From NCBI GenBank assembly GCA_004352715.1, contig SCFE01000033.1:905226-969225 (forward strand): 64,000 nt of DNA. Reading direction: 5' to 3'. Below the pieces are notes generated by a model, which had not been told where the DNA came from, did not search any database, and saw only the letters and a list, made by a program, of their open reading frames with translations. Source of the DNA: Hofstenia miamia (taxonomy: Eukaryota; Xenacoelomorpha; Acoela). A program made the position numbers and the translations under genes. Shown here one piece after another: positions 56,263 to 64,000 of this stretch; the stretch's first letter is position 1; the number at the start of each line of letters is the position of its first letter.

Positions 56263-57113
56263 TTTTCATTACTTAAAGAAAAAGGATGCATTACATAAAA
56301 TTGCATAGCCCAAATACTTTGTAGATGATCATATTATGAGATTATATTTGGAAAATTTTTGTCAAAGTGTGTTTATTAGGCCCCAATTGAGTTTGGTAGA
56401 CCCAATCCAAAATTAAACTAATGAATTTTCATCAACCCCAAGCACCAGATATATTAAGCTGCTTACCCAATTAGAAATAGACCATTAAAAATATGTCCTA
56501 AGTTAGCCCCGAAGTTTCAAAGTTTTCCCATTCATATGTCTTCAGCACGTCTTGTTCAATTCTATTGTACACAAGCACTCTCCAGCAAACTACTCTAGGT
56601 ATATTACGAATTTTATACAAAAGAAAATATATTTTCATANCCCAATTAGAAATAGACCATTAAAAATATGTCCTAAGTTAGCCCCGAAGTTTCAAAGTTT
56701 TCCCATTCATATGTCTTCAGCACGTCTTGTTCAATTCTATTGTACACAAGCACTTTCCAGCAAACTACTCTAGGTATATTGCGAATTTTATACAAAAGAA
56801 AATATATTTTCATATAATGACGAAATTTTGTTGTATCTCTGACAAATAATTGACAATTACTTTCTTAGAACAAACTTTAACTCCCAAAAACAATAACAAA
56901 GCCATTGCCAAAAGCAATCTTATTCCGAAACTCCAAAAAGTTCTCACATGTCACTATAAAATGTCGAATGTGATTGGTTAATGTTTAATACGTTTGTAAA
57001 ATGCCAAATAGCAACAGAATATTTTTTAGCGCGATGTTTTGGAATTTATAAATACCTCGCAGTAATTTTACATTTTCCATATAATTATTATTTACCCCAT
57101 TAAAATTGTTTCT
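56263..57113. other. No gene; duplicated segment around a single N
   Basis: About 170 bp at 56471-56639 are repeated almost exactly at 56641-56812, on either side of one N at 56640, most likely an unmerged overlap. The rest is AT-rich with no recognisable feature, ending in a 292-base gap (57114-57405). Confidence 0.6.
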
Positions 57114-57405
57114 NNNNNNNNNNNNNNNNNNNNNNNNNNNNNNNNNNNNNNNNNNNNNNNNNNNNNNNNNNNNNNNNNNNNNNNNNNNNNNNNNNNNNNN
57201 NNNNNNNNNNNNNNNNNNNNNNNNNNNNNNNNNNNNNNNNNNNNNNNNNNNNNNNNNNNNNNNNNNNNNNNNNNNNNNNNNNNNNNNNNNNNNNNNNNNN
57301 NNNNNNNNNNNNNNNNNNNNNNNNNNNNNNNNNNNNNNNNNNNNNNNNNNNNNNNNNNNNNNNNNNNNNNNNNNNNNNNNNNNNNNNNNNNNNNNNNNNN
57401 NNNNN

Positions 57406-57886
57406 AAATTAAGGTAGACAACAAAATCATTACTAATGACAAATTAATTGTAAACAATATGAACAAGGTATTCAAAGATCTCGGTACATATAGAGACAAA
57501 GAACAACCATTTATAAACAAGATTGAGCAATCCAAGAACTCGTTCACCTTCAGTTTTATTACTGAGCATGATCTAATTAAGGTTGTTGACAACCTTGACC
57601 CCAATATTTCAACGGAACCTGTGGGGTGCCCATCTTCATCATAAAAAAATATATAAAGTATTTCTCAGAATATCTACTGTTTGCTTTTAATTATTCCATC
57701 CATACCAATACCTATCCACAATGTCTAAAAAGAGCCGACATTACACCAATCTTTAAGAATGGCGACCCTAAAGACTGCAGAAATTATAGGCCCATCTCAA
57801 TTACCAACCCAGTCTCAAAAATTTTTGAGAGGATCCAATGCAAACAAATTAATTCTTATTTAAATGAAAAAAATTCCCCACAATGA
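57406..57886 (+). pseudogene. CR1/L2/Jockey-type LINE reverse transcriptase fragment
   Basis: 57459-57644 matches the linker before the RT (FSFITEHDLIKVVDNLDPN). After a frameshift, 57626-57886 has LLFAFNYSIHTNTYPQCLKR, ADITPIFKNGDPKDCRNYRP and ISITNPVSKIFERI, the first RT finger motifs. It is cut off on the left by the gap at 57114-57405 and on the right by a different element. Non-LTR clade assignment by eye is approximate. Confidence 0.8.
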
Positions 57887-58460
57887 TGATGAAATTATTC
57901 TGCACACTTAGGCAAATGGCCGATGGTTGTCGGTATACATCAGTAAATCAAAAGTCTAACAATCGAAGAATGGATTTCTTTAATAAAATTACGCTATCTC
58001 TTGATAAGTTGGAAAAGATTCACTCTTGTCATTGTACGTTAAATATCTCACCAAATGTGGAATTGCTAAATGATTCTGTAGATAAATTGAGTTGGGAAGA
58101 AAACATTACAATTCATTATATTGCAGGCTACATAACCAAGAAGGAAAAATTAATTAATACTGATTCCAGCAGGGATTTTTCAGTTGTACTTACTGATTTA
58201 TTATCAAGAGAGTTCCTCAAACCCCAGCACCAAACTTATTCTCCTTTGTTCAAAATGCCTATGCAATTTTTAAAATAATGTCTCTGACATGTAAAAAGTG
58301 TTGTTGCAACTTGTTTGCCGACATTGCAAGAAATTTTAAGAATGAAAAGTTGCACTCTATTTGTTCTCGATTATTTAACGTTTAACGTTAAAAGGATTTG
58401 TTAGTTTTGTAAATAAGTCATGGAAAAGCTACCATGTTTTACAAGCCAGGAAAAAAAATT
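57887..58460 (+). pseudogene. P/THAP9-like transposase C-terminal remnant (tentative)
   Basis: The frame 57883-58278 has ITIHYIAGYITKKEK and VVLTDLLSREFLKPQHQTY, which resemble the Y-[IVL]-[AS]-G-[YF] and SRGGL-x-P motifs near the C-terminus of P-type transposases. Broken frames to about 58460 have RLFNVKRI-like text. No catalytic core is present. Confidence 0.5.
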
Positions 58461-59479
58461 TGTTACTATTGTTTAACTGTTTCATTTGTATACGACATGG
58501 TGTTGTTTTTAATTAGACCAAGTATACATTTTATTCTGTTTATTAATTTTGGCTAAATGTGAGTTTTTTGCAGATTTTCTTCGAACATTACTTCGCCCTT
58601 TGATTATTTTACACTATTCTGTTACATTTTCGTCCTTATTAATTTAGTATGACATTGAATGGAGATTTTTACGACATCCTTACAATTATAAATTTTCGTG
58701 GTCTGCTGGCATTGGGNTTTGTATTCTTTGTATTTGTTGTTTTGCTGAGTTAATTTATTCATACAATGTATGTAAATTTTGTTGTAGATTAGTGAACAGA
58801 AAAGAATCCACGCTCGTTATTTCATCAAAAAAGCAAAAAGTTTCTAAAATTAAAACATAGATTATGAAAATATTGAAACATGAGTTCGGCAAATATTTAA
58901 ATAAAGTTTAATCTATTCACTCCAAATTATAAATCGCATGTTTAGTACCACCAGTGACATTACTACAGATGAAGCCTGTTCTTGGATGGATGCTGGTATT
59001 ATTTTTGTTAATTCCAATAATTTTATATTTTAGGATAATTGATTGTCCAAATTTATACATTGATTATATTGTGACGGTGGTTTGGACACCTTGGGAAGTA
59101 TTTCATGTGAATTTAATTCTCGTTTTTAAATAACCCAGGTAAAATTTCATACTCTATAACATTTTAATTTGCGGAACTCATGTTTCTATTATTTCAAAAT
59201 ATCGACTTGTAGACCTTCACATTTCAATTAATTAAAGCCTTCAGCGACGAATTAATTTATAGAAGACGATTACCGTATGTAATCTTATACTTATTTTATT
59301 GCCTTACACTGATTTGTATATTATTTTTTCGGTTTGGTGCAGTAAAAGTAATTTTTACAATAAATATTGATGGGGTTTTTGATATAAGATAATGTTTTTT
59401 TAAATAATGTTTTGTTAAATTGTGAATTTAGTAGTCATTTTTTAAATTTATGTATTGATTTTCATATTAGGAGTAGTAT
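58461..59479. other. AT-rich stretch, nothing recognised
   Basis: No gene, tandem repeat or RNA motif could be supported. One single N lies at 58717. Confidence 0.55.
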
Positions 59480-59489
59480 TAAGAGACTC

Positions 59490-59625
59490 GAAGCCCGTGT
59501 CACTTTTTTCTGATTGGTCGAGAGGTGGAGGCAAGCCCGTGTCATTTTTTTGTGATTGGCCGAGAGGGGTGGCCTTTGACCCGAAGCGTCGTGGATATTG
59601 GCGGGGGGTGTTTTACTGACGTCAT
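59490..59625 (+). promoter_or_regulatory. Promoter-like patch: CCAAT boxes and a CRE
   Basis: A locally GC-rich patch in very AT-rich surroundings. Two direct copies of AAGCCCGTGTCA followed by a T run, TGATTGG and CGAGAGG occur about 40 bp apart; ATTGG is an inverted CCAAT box. TGACGTCA, the consensus CRE palindrome, lies at 59617-59624. No transcript start or gene is evident nearby, so function is inferred from motifs only; it could instead be the promoter of an unrecognised mobile element. Confidence 0.4.
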
Positions 59626-59649
59626 GCATGTACTTTTACTAGTTTTTGT

Positions 59650-59880
59650 GTTATTTATGTGGCCTAATTTAGTTTGCATTTTTTTACTTTTTTACTTTCC
59701 CACATTACATTTTTTACTTTCCCACACTACCTTACATTTTTTAGTTTCCCACTAATTTAGTTTGCATTTTTTTACTTTTTTACTTTCCCACATTACATTT
59801 TTTAGTTTCCCACATTAACATACATTTTCTTAGTTTTACTTTCCCACATTAATTTTACTTTTCATGTATAAATTTCCCAC
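59650..59880. repeat. Imperfect tandem repeat, TTTCCCACATTACATTTT type
   Basis: The words ACTTTCCCACATTACATTTT and AGTTTCCCACATTA recur about eight times with spacing of about 22-35 bp. Low complexity and noncoding. Confidence 0.7.
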
Positions 59881-59921
59881 ATTAATTTACTTTATATGTA
59901 TTACATTCACACATTACATAC

Positions 59922-60125
59922 ATCCAAATTTCATCAATTCCAAATGCAATAACACGTTGACGGGGGAATTTCCTCACAGCTCTCTTGTGTGTTGTATATA
60001 CATCACTTGTTGCTAGAAAGTTTTTCACATTTTGCAGGGTAATTTTCGGAAATTTCAATTTAGCTTTATGATATAGTTCATTAATTCCACCAAAACTCGC
60101 TGACGATTTTAACGAAGTGTACAGT
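59922..60125 (-). pseudogene. Polinton/Maverick-type integrase fragment
   Basis: Minus-strand frame of about 67 codons, open to the edge of the gap: SASFGGINELYHKAKLKFPK, VKNFLATSDVYTTHKRAVRK, FPRQRVIAFGIDEIW. This matches the segment just before the catalytic core in Polinton-type integrases (pattern Y-T-x-H-K-x-x-R-x-x-F-x-R-x-R-V then G-I-D-x-x-W). The expected QADL continuation with the first catalytic Asp is missing; the frame ends soon after. The N-terminal side is in the gap. Confidence 0.7.
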
Positions 60126-61125
60126 NNNNNNNNNNNNNNNNNNNNNNNNNNNNNNNNNNNNNNNNNNNNNNNNNNNNNNNNNNNNNNNNNNNNNNNNNNN
60201 NNNNNNNNNNNNNNNNNNNNNNNNNNNNNNNNNNNNNNNNNNNNNNNNNNNNNNNNNNNNNNNNNNNNNNNNNNNNNNNNNNNNNNNNNNNNNNNNNNNN
60301 NNNNNNNNNNNNNNNNNNNNNNNNNNNNNNNNNNNNNNNNNNNNNNNNNNNNNNNNNNNNNNNNNNNNNNNNNNNNNNNNNNNNNNNNNNNNNNNNNNNN
60401 NNNNNNNNNNNNNNNNNNNNNNNNNNNNNNNNNNNNNNNNNNNNNNNNNNNNNNNNNNNNNNNNNNNNNNNNNNNNNNNNNNNNNNNNNNNNNNNNNNNN
60501 NNNNNNNNNNNNNNNNNNNNNNNNNNNNNNNNNNNNNNNNNNNNNNNNNNNNNNNNNNNNNNNNNNNNNNNNNNNNNNNNNNNNNNNNNNNNNNNNNNNN
60601 NNNNNNNNNNNNNNNNNNNNNNNNNNNNNNNNNNNNNNNNNNNNNNNNNNNNNNNNNNNNNNNNNNNNNNNNNNNNNNNNNNNNNNNNNNNNNNNNNNNN
60701 NNNNNNNNNNNNNNNNNNNNNNNNNNNNNNNNNNNNNNNNNNNNNNNNNNNNNNNNNNNNNNNNNNNNNNNNNNNNNNNNNNNNNNNNNNNNNNNNNNNN
60801 NNNNNNNNNNNNNNNNNNNNNNNNNNNNNNNNNNNNNNNNNNNNNNNNNNNNNNNNNNNNNNNNNNNNNNNNNNNNNNNNNNNNNNNNNNNNNNNNNNNN
60901 NNNNNNNNNNNNNNNNNNNNNNNNNNNNNNNNNNNNNNNNNNNNNNNNNNNNNNNNNNNNNNNNNNNNNNNNNNNNNNNNNNNNNNNNNNNNNNNNNNNN
61001 NNNNNNNNNNNNNNNNNNNNNNNNNNNNNNNNNNNNNNNNNNNNNNNNNNNNNNNNNNNNNNNNNNNNNNNNNNNNNNNNNNNNNNNNNNNNNNNNNNNN
61101 NNNNNNNNNNNNNNNNNNNNNNNNN
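60126..61125. other. Assembly gap, 1000 N
   Basis: Exactly 1000 N, a standard placeholder, so the true size is unknown. The long open frames reported across it have no meaning. Confidence 0.95.
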
Positions 61126-61349
61126 ATGTTTATGTTATCAATTACTAATAATGAATTATTTCTCCCTACACCTCACTAATGCAACATTTATTGTGGGTGA
61201 AGCGAGTTTTGAATACAGGCTGATGCACTGTTAACTGTTCCAATTTGAATAGGAAACACTTCTTTAATTTTGTAGTAGAGTGATTTCTAGAAATGTCTTA
61301 CTTCTTAGACTTTAATAAATCTTATCAGAAAATTTAGGCCAATCCCTGC

Positions 61350-61550
61350 TCAGCCTGAATCCGCTCCAACCCACTTAATTCCGATTCGGCATATTTTCAT
61401 GAGATTTTTTAAGAAGTTTTCTACAATTTTGCGGCTTGCTATATCAAAGTAAGGTATTTTAGAATAGAAACCATCAATAAAATCTGGGCATTGAATTGGA
61501 AATTCTAAATTCAGTTCTTCAAGAGTATATGATACTAATATACAATTTCA
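61350..61550 (-). other. Unrecognised reading frame of about 66 codons
   Basis: Open minus-strand frame without a convincing ATG, including TLEELNLEFPIQCPDFIDG and FYSKIPYFDIASRKIVENFL. It looks protein-like and amphipathic, but I cannot assign it. It lies across the gap from the Polinton-type integrase fragment and on the same strand, so it may be a further part of that element. Confidence 0.35.
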
Positions 61551-62185
61551 AAACGTTAAAAAATTATATAGCATTCACTACAACTGTAGTGACCAGCGCA
61601 GGTTTATCTCTGACTTCAACTCCTGATAACAGAAAAATGCACAGGATTGGGGATCATTTCGAATTAAGCTGACAGAAAAAAACCATTAGTTACGTTTTGC
61701 AACTTGCCATAATTTGAATTATTAATAGCATTGCTATATAATTCACAATATTTCACTACAATTAATGTATACAGAAAGCGTGTTCAAATCATTTTCATCC
61801 CAGTAAGCTATAACGTAATAAACATTTCATTCAAAATGGTTATATTTCTCATTGTTAGTTTCACTTAAGTATAGTTGGGTGCAAAAAAAATGAGACTGAA
61901 CACCTATTTTTTCACGTTTTGTGAAAACGTATTGAGACGTTTTAGAGGAAAACTATAAAAATAAAAGACAACGAGAATTTTGTGAAATTTAAACTGGTCA
62001 AACAAATAAGTAAATTAATTAAACTGGTAATTCGTAAATTTTTGAAAACACTTACCAAACAAATTGTTTTGCTTTGCAAAGTTTCTACTTGATTTCTTCG
62101 GAATGGAAACGTTGAAACAGCTTGAAAACGCCTTTGCGACATCGCAAATTCTCGATCAACTTATTTTCGAAAGCTGAAAAAAATT

Positions 62186-63185
62186 NNNNNNNNNNNNNNN
62201 NNNNNNNNNNNNNNNNNNNNNNNNNNNNNNNNNNNNNNNNNNNNNNNNNNNNNNNNNNNNNNNNNNNNNNNNNNNNNNNNNNNNNNNNNNNNNNNNNNNN
62301 NNNNNNNNNNNNNNNNNNNNNNNNNNNNNNNNNNNNNNNNNNNNNNNNNNNNNNNNNNNNNNNNNNNNNNNNNNNNNNNNNNNNNNNNNNNNNNNNNNNN
62401 NNNNNNNNNNNNNNNNNNNNNNNNNNNNNNNNNNNNNNNNNNNNNNNNNNNNNNNNNNNNNNNNNNNNNNNNNNNNNNNNNNNNNNNNNNNNNNNNNNNN
62501 NNNNNNNNNNNNNNNNNNNNNNNNNNNNNNNNNNNNNNNNNNNNNNNNNNNNNNNNNNNNNNNNNNNNNNNNNNNNNNNNNNNNNNNNNNNNNNNNNNNN
62601 NNNNNNNNNNNNNNNNNNNNNNNNNNNNNNNNNNNNNNNNNNNNNNNNNNNNNNNNNNNNNNNNNNNNNNNNNNNNNNNNNNNNNNNNNNNNNNNNNNNN
62701 NNNNNNNNNNNNNNNNNNNNNNNNNNNNNNNNNNNNNNNNNNNNNNNNNNNNNNNNNNNNNNNNNNNNNNNNNNNNNNNNNNNNNNNNNNNNNNNNNNNN
62801 NNNNNNNNNNNNNNNNNNNNNNNNNNNNNNNNNNNNNNNNNNNNNNNNNNNNNNNNNNNNNNNNNNNNNNNNNNNNNNNNNNNNNNNNNNNNNNNNNNNN
62901 NNNNNNNNNNNNNNNNNNNNNNNNNNNNNNNNNNNNNNNNNNNNNNNNNNNNNNNNNNNNNNNNNNNNNNNNNNNNNNNNNNNNNNNNNNNNNNNNNNNN
63001 NNNNNNNNNNNNNNNNNNNNNNNNNNNNNNNNNNNNNNNNNNNNNNNNNNNNNNNNNNNNNNNNNNNNNNNNNNNNNNNNNNNNNNNNNNNNNNNNNNNN
63101 NNNNNNNNNNNNNNNNNNNNNNNNNNNNNNNNNNNNNNNNNNNNNNNNNNNNNNNNNNNNNNNNNNNNNNNNNNNNNNNNNNNNN
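62186..63185. other. Assembly gap, 1000 N
   Basis: Exactly 1000 N, a placeholder. The sequence resuming at 63186 is a copy of 49672-50011, suggesting that the flanking contig may be misplaced or represents another repeat copy. Confidence 0.95.
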
Positions 63186-63525
63186 TTGCAAAGAAATGTA
63201 AAAAGATTCTTAAAGCACTTTAAAGAATTAAAAGATATATCTTTAAATTCTTCTATTTCTTAAAAGAAATTTCTTCAATTTCCTCAAAAAAACTTGCCAA
63301 TATCTTGCAAAGAAATGTAAAAATTTTCTTTAAGATCCTCAAAGTTATCAAAGAATTTTGAACTAGGGTATATAGCAACATCTGCTAAATTGTCTATTTG
63401 CTGCCCTCCTAAGAAAAAATATTCGGGATGCATCTCCCAGCTAAATGGGCTCCTGTTTGCTATTCTGCATACTTTTTTATTGTTGGAGCAGAGACTTTCA
63501 ACTAGTTTCTATTGTTGAGCATTTC
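63186..63525. repeat. Copy of 49672-50011
   Basis: About 340 bp appear identical to 49672-50011, including the palindromic word array and the unrecognised KLVES...DIGK frame. The two then diverge abruptly. Near-perfect identity implies either a very recent copy or a duplicated contig end. Confidence 0.8.
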
Positions 63526-63677
63526 TTCAAAATCCTATATCACATTAAGGAATTTTAGAAAAGGCAATGAGTCCGCCCCTACATTCCACATTAGTTAACT
63601 GATTAATGACGTTGAAGATGAATTGCACCATGAACTTCCTGTCATCCAGTGCAATTTTTAAAGCACTGCAAGCATTA

Positions 63678-64000
63678 CCCACGTAGCCAGTGGCAGATAC
63701 GGTGGCCCACCAGGTGGGTTTTGGCCACCCGTGCACCAGTGGCTAGCTGGTGGTCCACTGTTGGCTAATTGGTGGGCCATTGGTGGCAAAAATATGATTT
63801 AAGCATTAGAGCAATGTCTCAAATGTAGCAACATCAAATTTTTATATTAATAGAGTTTAAACATTGCAGTTTAAACTAACACAAACCCAAGAAAGGGTTG
63901 AAGGAAATGCTAGCAAGCTCACAATTTACATTGAATTAAGATTGACAATGGAAAGTATAATGAATTTTTTATTATAAGCAATAACAACAAGCACACAAAA
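63678..64000. mobile_element. Left part of a word-array element (CCACCAGTGG type)
   Basis: It begins CCCACGTAGCCAGTGGC, close to the CCCAAGTAGC terminus of the elements at 11137 and 37647, followed by an array of GGTGGCCCACC, CCAGTGGCTAGC and GGTGGGCCATTGG words to about 63790. It then enters AT-rich DNA to the window edge. The right end would lie beyond 64000. Confidence 0.55.

Noticed and set aside
60117-61148. 343-codon open frame (and similar long frames at 57092-57604, 62085-63201)
   Set aside because: These are open only because they run through N placeholders.
1-64000. CRISPR arrays, prokaryotic operons, rRNA or tRNA genes
   Set aside because: The repeats present are transposon-derived; I found no tRNA cloverleaf with A/B boxes, no rRNA, and no regular repeat-spacer array.

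Overview
This is a eukaryotic, almost certainly invertebrate-metazoan, genomic scaffold window. It is strongly AT-rich, has several assembly gaps, and consists almost wholly of decayed transposable elements. I found no convincing host gene. The mix suggests an animal: Ty3/gypsy LTR elements, Penelope-like elements with GIY-YIG remnants, L1/Tx1-like and CR1/L2-like LINEs, a ZMYM/DUF4371-type hAT transposase, a mariner-like remnant, a P/THAP-like remnant and a Polinton-type integrase fragment. The sequence alone does not name the species or phylum.

Layout. Positions 1-2503 are gene-poor and end in a Penelope-like fragment. At 2505-5507 lies a minus-strand LTR-retrotransposon remnant (element B: integrase plus a downstream accessory gene), ending in a 20-bp LTR stub. 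At 5839-21755 is a large minus-strand Ty3/gypsy element (element A) with 1.33-kb LTRs, primer-binding site, coiled-coil gag with a CCHC knuckle, a likely -1 frameshift signal, protease, RT, RNase H, integrase, a repeat-rich linker, and a roughly 3-kb gene in the position where env would lie. A smaller plus-strand LTR element (N; 13327-17041; 181-bp LTRs; TSD ATAC) is nested inside its RT and carries another copy of the accessory gene. At 22464-26301 a further accessory-gene copy is followed by a different, related 1.1-kb LTR (type D). Positions 26302-30738 are AT-rich with no gene.

A hAT transposon (about 31105-35442) is split by a solo type-D LTR (TSD CTGG). A second solo type-D LTR (TSD GTAC) sits in a 117-bp tandem repeat. 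A plus-strand Ty3/gypsy element C (about 37322-43806) is interrupted in gag by an 802-bp inverted-repeat element. A mariner remnant, 5 kb of AT-rich DNA, Penelope and LINE fragments, several palindromic-word arrays, assembly duplications and three long gaps fill the rest.

The most notable content is (1) the unrecognised accessory gene found four times downstream of pol or before a 3' LTR, in at least two LTR families; (2) small non-autonomous elements built from self-complementary word arrays, three of them sharing the terminus CCCAMGTARC (two with both ends and 2-bp TSDs); and (3) a TTTAAAC slippery site abutting the gag stop, with a protease whose motif reads D-M-G in both copies. None of the long reading frames is intact. 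Coordinates of degenerate domains are approximate.
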